Shown: positions 28,418-38,336 of the stretch, one piece after another
How positions within the stretch are numbered: position 1 is the stretch's first letter
Layout: each line of letters starts with the position of its first letter
Assembly: GCF_000003815.2 (NCBI RefSeq)
Contig: NC_049982.1
Span: 12,823,211 to 12,887,210, forward strand
DNA length: 64,000 nt
Origin: Branchiostoma floridae
Taxonomy: Eukaryota; Chordata; Leptocardii; Amphioxiformes; Branchiostomatidae
Reading direction: 5' to 3'
The notes under the pieces: generated by a model
Database searches by the model: none
Told to the model about the DNA's origin: nothing
Seen by the model: the letters and a program-made list of their open reading frames with translations, nothing else
Made by a program: the position numbers and the translations under genes

Positions 28418-29005
28418 CGTCTCTATATGTAGGTCAACAGCATATAATTAGAGTAGCTGTTGATAGACAATCATGATATTTGGTATTTGAGTAGCGGTTG
28501 CAGAAACGAAAGTGCTGTTCGAAAACGGTTCACCTGGAGCTTTCCTGTGGCACTACAGCGGGGCGAATGTGTTTGTGTGTGTGTGTGTGTGTTTGCGTAC
28601 AAGATAACTCGAGACGTTGTGGATCGTTTTGCATGATTTTTGGTAGTTATATGTGGGGGTTGGAAAAAGTTCAATAAAGGGCTGTTACGGCACTGCAGCG
28701 GAGGTTCAAAGTTGGAGGTAAAGAGTTTCTGAAATGCCAGATTCATGATTTTTGACTAGTGGATACGTCTTTAAGCAGGGAGTAAGTCGTGTAAGTTTGG
28801 GCCTCCTGGCATATTGTTTTGAACTGCAGTGGGCGATTTTGTTGTTATCCTTGGGAGAGAATAAGTCAAGCAGGTGTTGGTGTATTTGCATTATTTCTAG
28901 TATGTACATACCTTACGTGATGATTAAAATCCTCATATGTATTGTATGAAAATCTGGGCTTCATTTACACGATTAATGAAGAAATATTGTAATTCCAGAA
29001 ATCGA
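28418..29005 (+). repeat. Dispersed repeat, copy 1
   Basis: It begins with TATGTAGGTCAACAG and continues through TGATATTTGGTATTTGAGTAG, a GGTTCACC box, an ACTACAGCGGGG box and a (TG)n run at 28566-28593. Then follow ATAACTCGAGACGTTGTGG, TTTGGGCCTCCTGGC, GAACTGCAGTGGGCG and ATTAATGAAGAAATATTG. The same landmarks recur in the same order at 30043-31080, 36251-36580 (reverse) and, for the distal half, 34155-34870 and 39540-39960. No coding capacity is seen; the type of mobile element is unknown. Confidence 0.7.
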
Positions 29006-29250
29006 CCTCTTTTCACGGACACGCAGGACATCTCCTAACCGGCCAGCTGTGCACCAGCTGTGTAAAGTTGATGACAGTTTTATTTTTGTACTTGATAAAA
29101 CCTCCTTGGCTTGTGGTAGCAAAACATATATGTTATACTTGCTGACACGTTGTTTGTTAGTTTGCGGATTGTTCTTTACGGCAGAAGTGTATGATGCGAA
29201 GGGGTTTCACCATTTTGATGTGAAGGGTTGTTTTCCGCCTAATTTTGGTT

Positions 29251-29951
29251 TTAAAGGCATACTACGCAGTTTTTTGCGCTCAAATTTGAAATATTCTAGA
29301 ATTAAGAAATATCAGATTTACTACTACTTTTTGTCACTTTTTGACACTTTTGTGTCATTATTTCACGTTTGAAACGTAAAGGATTAGCCTGCAAACATTC
29401 CGCTCTAGGCACCCTGTAACCTTGTGTCCCCCCAAGTTAGACCCTCCAGGTCTTGCTTGCCACCGGTAGGTCCCCCGGGGTGGGGTAATCAGTTAGCACA
29501 TGCTTGGCAGACTGCGGTATAGGAACTCTTGGGAGGTTTTTCTTGGGAAACCCCAGTATCGATCATTTCTAAAATAGCATATAATCATGACCCTATTAGT
29601 CTATTTTGTAGGATGTCAACAGGCCAAGGTCAATTTACCTTCAAAACTGCAAGAAACCTTGTACAGAAAGCTAGTCTACTGTACTCAGAGGAACTGTCAA
29701 CTGGCCCCCCACTGGGAAGCCAGGCTGATAAGCAAGAAACAACAACACACAGAGGCAGTAACCAGCCTGTGCCCATCTGTTTCTTGGAAGATCACAATTT
29801 TTATACATCATAATGTGGTGCATTGATGTCGCAGCATCTCTCCATGAATATTGGTATGCAATGCTATAGGGTTGATTGAGCTAACAATGTAAAGAAAAAG
29901 TAGGAAAAGCTACTTTTTGTTTTGTTCAAAAATCCCGTAGTATGCCTTTAA
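29251..29951. mobile_element. TTAA-flanked TIR transposon (non-autonomous)
   Basis: TTAA at 29251-29254 is followed by AGGCATACTACG, and the mirror sequence CGTAGTATGCCT is followed by TTAA at 29948-29951. The TIRs are 12 bp identical and then share a TTTTTTG-like run. The element body is 693 bp (29255-29947). A TTAA target duplication is characteristic of the piggyBac and Kolobok superfamilies. The interior open frame (about 95 codons at 29529-29813) has no transposase motif, so the copy is a non-autonomous derivative. Confidence 0.75.
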
Positions 29952-30042
29952 TGCATGGAAAAGTGAAAGCGTGGTGGTTCTGTGGCCTTGGTATTACCTT
30001 TGCCAATAACATTATATTTTCGGTTATGCCGTAGTGTTAGGT

Positions 30043-30086
30043 GAGTCTTTATGTAGGTCAACAGTAAAACTGGAGAACCGATTCAT
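30043..30086 (+). repeat. Dispersed repeat, copy 2, left part
   Basis: TTATGTAGGTCAACAG and following sequence match the start of the copy at 28418. The repeat is interrupted at 30087 by the palindromic insertion and resumes at 30886. Confidence 0.65.
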
Positions 30087-30205
30087 CATCCTCCTACGCA
30101 CGGTCCCAACGGCTAGCTGACTGCTCAGCCTATTGGGCCCTGCTATCCCAGGCCCTACCCCCAGGTATTATGATTGTCGCCACAAACTCGCCGCCCTGCT
30201 TATAA

Positions 30206-30289
30206 ATATTAATGAGCTTACCCTTATATGGGCAGTCAGCCGTTGGGATATTAATGAGCTTACCCTTATATGGGCAGTCAGCCGTTGGG
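30206..30289 (+). repeat. 42-bp tandem duplication inside the palindromic element
   Basis: Two nearly identical 42-bp units start ATATTAATGAGCTTACCC at 30206 and 30248. The second runs directly into the internal copy of the element's terminal sequence (CGTAGGAGGATG at 30297-30308). Confidence 0.8.
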
Positions 30290-30444
30290 AATCGGGCGTA
30301 GGAGGATGGTGCTATGTAAGACGTAACATGATTGGCTGATAGCTTCCCAGCGGCCTTTGCGAGACAGCCCAAAGAAGCCCAAGAAAATCATAATACCTGG
30401 GGGTAGGGCCTGGGATAGCAGGGCCCAATAGGCTGAGCAGTCAG

Positions 30445-30879
30445 NNNNNNNNNNNNNNNNNNNNNNNNNNNNNNNNNNNNNNNNNNNNNNNNNNNNNNNN
30501 NNNNNNNNNNNNNNNNNNNNNNNNNNNNNNNNNNNNNNNNNNNNNNNNNNNNNNNNNNNNNNNNNNNNNNNNNNNNNNNNNNNNNNNNNNNNNNNNNNNN
30601 NNNNNNNNNNNNNNNNNNNNNNNNNNNNNNNNNNNNNNNNNNNNNNNNNNNNNNNNNNNNNNNNNNNNNNNNNNNNNNNNNNNNNNNNNNNNNNNNNNNN
30701 NNNNNNNNNNNNNNNNNNNNNNNNNNNNNNNNNNNNNNNNNNNNNNNNNNNNNNNNNNNNNNNNNNNNNNNNNNNNNNNNNNNNNNNNNNNNNNNNNNNN
30801 NNNNNNNNNNNNNNNNNNNNNNNNNNNNNNNNNNNNNNNNNNNNNNNNNNNNNNNNNNNNNNNNNNNNNNNNNNNNNNN
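30445..30879. other. Assembly gap (435 N)
   Basis: A run of N interrupts the right arm of the palindromic element. Any open frame crossing it is meaningless. Comparison of the two arms suggests the missing arm sequence could be only about 24 bases. Confidence 0.98.
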
Positions 30880-30885
30880 AGGATG

Positions 30886-31080
30886 CGATTCATAGATCTT
30901 CATGATACTTGGTATCTGAGTAGCGGTTGGGAAAACAAAAGTTGAGTTTGAAAATGGTTCACCCAGTATTTTCCGTCGGTACTGCAGCGGGCTGAGTGTG
31001 TGCGTGTGTGTGTGTGTTTGTGGACAACATAACTCGAGAAGCTGTACAAGGTTTTGCTTGATATTTGGTGGCTATGTGGG
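30886..31080 (+). repeat. Dispersed repeat, copy 2, right part
   Basis: Continues the interrupted repeat with TCTTCATGATACTTGGTATC, GGTTCACCCAGTATTTTCC, GTCGGTACTGCAGCGGG, a short TG run and ATAACTCGAGAAGCTGT. It parallels 28466-28660 closely. Confidence 0.7.
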
Positions 31081-34000
31081 AGTATACAGTATATCTATTT
31101 AACATAGCATTTGTATCGAATTGTAAAATTTATGAACTGTATATAATCAACACATTACGTACAATAGTTAAACAAAAACACTCCATAATCCTTGTTTATT
31201 TGGCTAAGGTATGTGTTCGTGGAACTCTTTTTCCGCTTTTTTCAAACAGCATGAACTTGACTGTTACATGCGCATAATCAAATATACCACACAGTTAGTC
31301 TTTCCCCCAGAAACGATGAGTGCGGTCTGCCATCATATTCTTAGTGTGTCCAACTACCCAATCCTCTACGCTCCCACGTGCACAAAAAGCTGTACAATCG
31401 CTATGAACACAGTTCACAGGACGCACACTTATCGTGTCGCTATACTCTCATCGTTATACCCCCCTCACAATAGGCGCGATTCGATCGGAAGACTAGTTTA
31501 CGAACTCTGGATGACATTTTCGTGAGTAAGACGTCCGGTGTTCTCACGATCATCTTGCGATTTTTACGGATCGCCGGCAGTTTTCAGGGGTCTTACGACG
31601 GTCGCGGTGCAGCGAAACATGTTCTTAACATATGCGACTAGTCGAAGGAAATCTCCAAAAACGCGCAGCTCGTTACCGAGTCGCAGATTGTGCGTACAAA
31701 TCGTGCGTACCTTGCAAGGGTATCGGTCAATAGTCTTGCGTCAATCCAATGATTGAAGACCGATAGGCGAGCAAAGACATAGTTATTAATCATCGAGCGC
31801 AAATCGGATGGCGAACGCCCGTCAGTTGGGCAACGTTCGGGCGACGTTCGCCCGACTTTCGTTTGTTTACAAATATTGAATTTCTGGGAATGTGAGTGTA
31901 ATTCTAACATTGTGGCCGCTGTGGCAGTATGTAGGCTGGCTTTGTGACACATTTTCTTTTCTTGCGTCATTTCTATTATGCCCGCGCATTCCATTCATTG
32001 GTTAAAAAGATTACGACAACAAATTAAGCAACATTTATTGATCTCTTGCCTTTTTTGAGGAACGTTTTGTGTTACCTTGTCCGCGTGCAAGAGGTCATGG
32101 GAGGTTTATTATCATAGATTTATTCACAGTCGATCTCACGAGCCTCGCTTATATGTGAGGGGGACAGTTTTGAGGCGAAAAATACGCAAGACCATCTTAA
32201 GATCTTAAAATCAGCCGACCCTCCTGCGATCGCGAAGAACGTCCGAAGATCGTATATAATGGGAGGGGGGTATTAGGATGCCAGCGTGTTGTTTCTGTGC
32301 ATTGTGATTGGCCACTGAATGAATGATTACAAATTGACTATCCAAGGTATGTTATCTCGTTACAGAATTGTGCCTCCTCAAAATAGGTAGGTGTGAGGAG
32401 CCTAAGAGAGAAATGTTGGGATAAATTCGTGAGCATTATGTTACTGCCAGTAAAACATTATTAACTAAATTAGGTATGCTTCAGTTGGAAACCCCGGTTG
32501 CCCAGGAAGCATGAGCGTGGTTTGCCGCAATCCGTGCCCCCTGGCTATATAATAAAGCCTGTAGATCTAGCCACGCTGGCAGGGGACCAGCAACAAACGT
32601 GATTTATTTGCAATGGTTTAACAATATTTCGTCAAAAGTTCGAAACTCCAAGTGACAGTGTGTCACTTGTAAATGAGTACAATACGTAACTTCATTCCAG
32701 AGTAAGAGAAAGATCGTCTTGATGAAATTTGGACTCGATTGATTGACATTTACAATGTACTAAAAATATGCGTGAATCTCCCTTGTGCCTGATAGGCAAT
32801 GAATGACATTTCACGACGTTCATTACGTAAGTCCCAAAGGTGTCATTCTATTAATCCGTTTTTCCAATGGACTGTTTTACCAAGTTCTCTATCCTACATT
32901 AACACTATGCGCCTCAGCACCAGCGTCTGTACGCACCGAACATATTTTTAGTGCTTTTGGTGTAGAAATGACACCACCCTTTTCTCACTCTCAGGCATGT
33001 ACTTTTTAAAACTTCGCAACACACCCTATCTAGTATCTCATCTGTTTTCCTCTCACCTAATAGCTACAGCAAAAATGGAATAATACAAATGGTTGAATCG
33101 TTTCATAACCACTTGTATTAGCGTTTTTTTTACCATAATGTGTGGTCATAGTCTATTTTTTAAACCATCCTTTCTCAATCTATTGGTTGTAACTCTTGGA
33201 TGGGAGGGAGGCATTGACTCTTTAGGTCAAAGGTTCATCATTGTTTCAGGTTGCATGTAAAACTTGCAGTGAGATCTGGAATAAAAACTTCCAATCTGAA
33301 GGTGGAGAGCGAATCAGTAGAAGCACCATCCTCCTTCGCATCACTGGACGTTTTGTAACCGGTACGTAGTTATAGATAAATAACATGTACATGTAGTCTA
33401 ATGAGTTTCATCGTAGTGTTAGTCTACAGTGTCAGTTTTAACATATGTTTGGAACGGCGGTGTAAATTTCATTCGTCCCAATTTCTGTATGTCACATCTG
33501 TAATGCGTCCAAGCCACGCAGGTGTTGTCTAGATCTAATTTTGTGTTTGCCATTTAACTGTTATTTGCAGGAGATAAGTTCACACACCAGGGCCTACACC
33601 GACGTATCTATAAATAGTGGGAAGCTAAATGAGGGATCGTTAAAAGCTTGCTGTCCTTCAGCTGCTCTTAGTTGTGACATTTGAGGCTTGTTGAACAGAA
33701 TTAAGAGTGTGCTTTCGTGGAATTGGATGTGGCATTTTTCATCATCACCATCATCATTATCATCGCCGTGCATCTGCAAGTACTGAGGCGAGACACCATT
33801 GTCGTACCCTCAGTCCGCGTCCCATTACCGCCATGTCCCGTACGACCGTTCATTTCCAGATAATTGCGTGACCTTTTGACCTCTCCTCTCTATTTTTCTG
33901 CCAGATTCTAGTTTAGAATCGTCCCTGGCAGTCGTATCCCTGATATTATTACATAGTGTCAATGGCAGCGCAGCCGCAGCGCGGACGTTACATTAGTTTC

Positions 34001-34154
34001 ACGGTAATGGTAAGACAAAGATATAAGTAGAGTTCAATATCAAAACCATGCTAATGCATGTAGCTGCATTCATGTATGAAATACATAACCAGTTGTGGCA
34101 AAACAGAGAATGAACGCAACAATGCGCTCTGGCCACATTTGCCATTTTGCTATT
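31081..34154. other. Non-coding DNA with a CpG-dense block
   Basis: No supportable exon is seen. The stretch 31340-31860 is unusually rich in CG dinucleotides and contains short GC palindromes such as CGGGCGACGTTCGCCCG near 31831-31855. The rest is ordinary AT-rich sequence. A TATA-like GGCTATATAATAAAGCC at about 32542 has no gene attached. Confidence 0.5.
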
Positions 34155-34870
34155 TTTATCTCCATGAAAATGGAGATATTTTTTATCTGCGCGCGCGCGC
34201 GCGCGTGTGCACGTGTGTGTGTGTGTTTCTGAATTTTTGTAATCAGAATAACTCAATATTTGACATGACGGTAGGTGTTGGGAAGACGAAGGTCAGGGTC
34301 AGTTTGGGGCCCCCTATTATGTGAGTTTTTAAAGCATTTTTATCTATTGACCTGGACATGCTATGGTCTTGAATTGTTGGTGACAGATAGCATGTGATGT
34401 AAGGAAGAGGTGACATATGTTTGGGCCCCCGGCCACTTGCTCTAGAACTGCTGGGGCTTAAAGGAGCATAACGGAACATAGAAACGACGGATTTCTATGT
34501 CATTTAGTATGTAAGTATCTTAGGCAGGGATGTACAGTAGGAAGTGCAAATTCTGCAAATTAGGAATAATTTGTATAGCCAATGTGGTAAATATCTATAC
34601 ACAGTGTTCCATATTATATCACTCAAATACGTGTAACGTAGTTTGTGGCAGGTACAAGATTAGCAGATGCCTATAAAGTAAATAAGTCCCTAGTTAACAT
34701 AATTAATATAAAAGTGTCATCATTCTTCTAAGTACGTGTAGTAAATGATTGGATTGTCAACATCGTGACCTGTGAATGTTATCTAAAGGTGTACATAACC
34801 AAGCATAGATTATGCAGATGTGAAAGTCATTTGCATAATCAGAATATTTCATGGAGATATGATGTCTCCG
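34155..34870 (+). repeat. Dispersed repeat, long copy
   Basis: It starts with the self-complementary ATCTCCATGAAAATGGAGAT (34158-34177), then has a (CG)n(TG)n tract and AGGTGTTGGGAAGACGAAGG. Next come TTTGGGCCCCCGGCCAC, CATAACGGAACATAG and CATTTGCATAATCAGAATAT, ending ATTTCATGGAGATATGATG. The distal half matches 39540-39960 almost line for line. It is non-coding. The minus-strand open frame running out of its 3' end (34757-35224) is an accidental frame. Confidence 0.65.
34189..34227. repeat. (CG)n-(TG)n alternating purine-pyrimidine tract
   Basis: Alternating GC from 34189 to about 34205 passes into GTGTGCACGTG and then (TG)n to about 34227. Long alternating CG is rare in CpG-methylated animal DNA, and such tracts readily adopt Z-DNA. 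Confidence 0.85.
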
Positions 34871-36250
34871 AACTTTTGTCAGACTCGGCGTTGAAATAGA
34901 AACTTCACTGAAAACTTGAGTACTGTCGTTACCGTAAATGAAAACGCTGAAAACTGAATGCGACAAGATAACTGAGAGCCAGATTACTGTGCCTAATCCC
35001 AAATGTGGCAATTGGCGACGGCTACTTTTCACAGTTTCACCCCGGAATATGAACTCGTGCGTGGGAAGAAAGGACAAGGGGCTACTCTGTTGTGTTTTAT
35101 AAACGAACTCTCTTTCCCAATGTAGTCGTGAGCTAAGCCTAAAGATCCTACCATCCATATGAAAGTGAACTGTGTAGCCTACAACGCGTGCAAAGTAAAG
35201 ACAGGTAGCTCGGCCACCCACCAATAATCCTGGTCATTATTTGTTGAACGCCTCGGGGTGATTGCTTCTCGGGGTGATGAGGAGTGAAACTCAACTGCTA
35301 TATCACCGTCGCCACGTTACGCTCCTTAGACTTGGCCAAGGAACAAAATTAAACAGCATCCGTTATAATATGACATGTTTCACATCAGGAGCTGTGTTGG
35401 CAGTTTGTTTTGATCCACTCAGCACTCCTATTGTTTTTCGTTTTTCTCGCGTTCACAATGTGTGGCTACCCTCCAACACGGGACCTCTATCTAATATCCT
35501 ATCCGAGAGATATCCTTAATCGAAGATAGTTACTCATTTTGACCTGAATGACGTGAGGAAATTTGTATCAAGTGCTCAACAGAAGGACACAAACATCTGA
35601 GCATCCAACCCATGACATCCTTATTCTGGGCCAAATACTCTAACCACCACGCCAACTGACTTGCAAATTTATCAAAAGAAACCAGGATGCTTACCTCATC
35701 GCAGGAAGAAAAGTTCAGTTCTTTGATTTGCAACTTTGAAATCATACACTTTTACAGGACCAAAGACGTGCGCCTGAAGTGGTGAAATATTATCATCAGA
35801 GTAATCATCAGAGAAAGGGGAACCGAACTTACACTGAAGCTGAAGTCTTCACTATACCAACTAGAGTTCCACACCTTCGCAAAAGGATGTTACCCTTTTC
35901 GACTAATGTATGATAAGAAATATTTTTTGTGAATGTGCAAATAAGGCCCTCATTAGCATGAATTATCTGTTGATCATCTGCTATACCCAAGTAATAAAAA
36001 TATTATTCAATTATTATATGTTAACATGTAAGTCTAATCTTAGCAAAGAAGACTATTGTAGAATTTCGTCATGTTTCGTCTTACCCCTTATTTGCATGAT
36101 TTATGTCTCATAATGTTTTGTACAAATGCGTGCCTTTACTTTGCTTCCACAAGAATGAAATCGCATTATTTACTACTATGGTATCATTGTAGTATTTCAT
36201 CACAAATTAGATATACATTTGCATAATCGATGTCTTCTCTCTTTTTCAGA
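34871..36250. other. Non-coding DNA with a SINE-like remnant
   Basis: No supportable exon is seen. The only recognisable item is the tRNA-like sequence on the minus strand at 35530-35665. The remainder is AT-rich and shows no structure I can interpret. Confidence 0.5.
35530..35665 (-). mobile_element. tRNA-derived SINE remnant
   Basis: On the minus strand the sequence reads TTGGCGTGGTGGTTAGAG, which fits a pol III A box in a tRNA-like head. About 35 nt later comes GGGTTGGATGCTC, a degenerate B box (consensus GGTTCRANYCC). A non-tRNA tail follows to about 35530. No acceptor stem closes, so it is not a functional tRNA. The weak B box makes this tentative. Confidence 0.4.
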
Positions 36251-36580
36251 CCTATCCACTACTAAAACCTCATGAACCTGGCACTTTTGAAAATTTTAAT
36301 TCAAAAATTCCACTGCAGTACCTCGCTATGCGGCCCATCATCAAACTTGACCCCTATGTGTCCACTAAATATCTCACAAAACCATTCACAGCTTCTCGAG
36401 TTTTGTTGTTAATAAACAAACACACAAACATCAACATCCCTCTGCAGTACCGACAGAAAATACCAGATAAATCATTTTCGAACTTGACCTTCACTTTTGC
36501 AAACGGCACTCACCTACCAAATATCATGAAGACCCCTCAACAACGTCTAGAGTTATGCTGTTGACCTACATACAGACCCA
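36251..36580 (-). repeat. Dispersed repeat, reverse-oriented copy
   Basis: Read on the minus strand it runs TATGTAGGTCAACAG, ATAACTCTAGACGTTGTTG, TCATGATATTTGGTAGG, GGTACTGCAGAGGG, ACTCGAGAAGCTGTG, GAGATATTTAGTGG, GGTACTGCAGTGG. This shows two successive homologous sub-units about 165 bp apart (ACTCTAGA...ACTGCAG, then ACTCGAGA...ACTGCAG). It matches copies at 28.4 and 30.9 kb. Confidence 0.7.
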
Positions 36581-37912
36581 CAACCACTCCGCCATTGCAC
36601 AACTGAAAACATAACGCTCTTGGCGAAGGTACTTAACGTTCAGCAGACTCTATGGATCACAAGGGACGCTTGTTTGTCATCATTTAGGTAATTCCTCCGC
36701 CGTCATTTCATCAGGGACAGACATTACTTGATTATGTGTTGCTTGAGTCAACTTGTGACTGTGGATTTCTTATCTTCATATCTGGGAATTCTAACTCTGA
36801 TACGGAGTGAAAAGAAGATGCATTCTGTTCTATCATGTCCTTTCTTTAGTTGGATAAACCGGTCACGTTCTACACAGAAAACGTTCCCAATGTCAGGATT
36901 GATGGTAATGGAATTCTTCCCATAAAGTCGCTTTCAGGTTTCTAGAACATTAGCTTCCCGGCTTCCCGTAATTTTAAACAGTCCTGTGATGATCTCTCTT
37001 CACGTGATCCTAATGGATGGATAACATGCAGCAGCATTACTGCCAACATCCCGTGCTGCTGCTCCCGTTGCATTGTCTGTGTGGTGAGTGCAAGTCGGGC
37101 TCATTATGACAAAGTTGGCAAAAACGTATCGTAAATTTCTTGTCAAATTTTAGGACTTGATAATATTGCTGCATAGTAAATCAACATCTAAACAGCAAGA
37201 TAACAAAAAAAGGAAACCAGATTTCTTCCAATCCAATTAAGAGGACTTCCTTCAGGTTTTGATGATAATGCATGTGGCCTGTCCATAAAATGATTATCTG
37301 ATGCAGTTACCCTTGATGGTAGCAGGAACGACTCAGCAGCCACAACTGCCCCTATGTGGCATGGAAAGATGGGTCTAGTGCAGATACATAAGTAGAGAAC
37401 TGAAATTGGAGAACATGAACCAGACAAACACATTCATCATTGTAAAACACATACGATGAGTTCACACGAGTGTATCATCTTGTGAGGCCCTCACTCGAGA
37501 TAATTCACTATAAACTGCGCTATTGTGGATGAATGAAGAAATCTATTGCGTATCTTTGCAACAGGTACCGTTATTCACATACACAAATAAGAAACGATTG
37601 CATCTTAATACCGCTGTAATTGTACGTTTCCGTGGCATCGATCGCACGAGCTGGAATTTTGCCTTTTAGTTAAATTGCGAGATAACCGCTTTTCAAATAG
37701 ATAATCAATGTGAATGTGATCATGATTGAATATCATAATGAATATGAATGTCGGATGATGTATGATATTACTTTATGAAAACGTAACGTTCTTCTAATAT
37801 TGTGTAGTCTTATGAGGTTAATGCATGGTCGGACATGAACGTATATACAAGCCATAAAACAATGAAACCCAATGGCAGCACGGGAAGCCACCTTAAAGCG
37901 TGTGCGTGCGGT
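36581..37912. other. Non-coding DNA, no gene seen
   Basis: No exon, RNA gene or repeat is recognisable in this interval. Confidence 0.5.
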
Positions 37913-37919
37913 GCGTGCG

Positions 37920-37965
<46 letters not shown>

Positions 37966-38022
37966 GTGTGTGTGTGTGTGTATGTGTGTGTGTGTGTGTG
38001 CGTGTGCGTGTGTGTATGTTTA
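37913..38022. repeat. (TG)n microsatellite, interrupted
   Basis: About 100 bp of TG repeats with a few interruptions (GTTAGTG, GTATGTG, TGCGTG). Translations rich in V/C or T/H from this tract are artefacts. Confidence 0.95.
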
Positions 38023-38177
38023 GCTTTCAGTCATTAACATTATGTACATACTTTGTATTATACTTTGTAAATTTTATGTATAATTATTATACTTGAAATG
38101 TTACTTTTAGATTTCTCTCCCAAGGCCATCCCTTCATGGCCATATTAATAAATTAGATAACGATTAGATAAATAAAA

Positions 38178-38179
<2 letters not shown>

Positions 38180-38216
<37 letters not shown>

Positions 38217-38250
38217 ACACTTGCGTGCGTGCGTGTGTGTGCGTGTGTGG

Positions 38251-38306
<56 letters not shown>

Positions 38307-38336
38307 TGTGTGTGTGTGTGTGTGCGTGCGTGTGCA
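38180..38336. repeat. Compound (TG)n-(TC)n-(TG)n microsatellite
   Basis: TG-rich arrays flank a (TC)n run at about 38250-38272, with GCGTGC interruptions. Only ~160 bp of ordinary sequence separates it from the array at 37913. Likely highly length-polymorphic. Confidence 0.95.

Larger units (their letters stand above)
30079..30893. mobile_element. Palindromic TIR element with 8-bp TSD, gap inside
   Basis: CGATTCAT occurs at 30079-30086 and again at 30886-30893, directly flanking an insertion that splits a dispersed repeat. The insertion starts CATCCT and ends AGGATG. The left arm (30087-30178) is the near-exact reverse complement of 30388-30444 plus the 6 bases after the gap, so the element is one large hairpin. 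An 8-bp duplication suits hAT-like elements, though the termini are not the canonical hAT form. An internal 36-bp sequence (30273-30308) also mirrors the left end. There is no coding content. Confidence 0.75.

Noticed and set aside
30388-30903. Open frames of 150-171 codons
   Set aside because: They consist almost entirely of N from the assembly gap.
32535-32565. TATA-like GGCTATATAATAAAGCC as a promoter
   Set aside because: No gene, initiator or open frame follows it.
34757-35224. 155-codon minus-strand open frame, among the longest in the window
   Set aside because: Its C-terminal part is translated from the end of a dispersed repeat, and the same short peptide (SMKYSDY) appears from the repeat fragment at 9.3 kb. 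No domain, no splice context.
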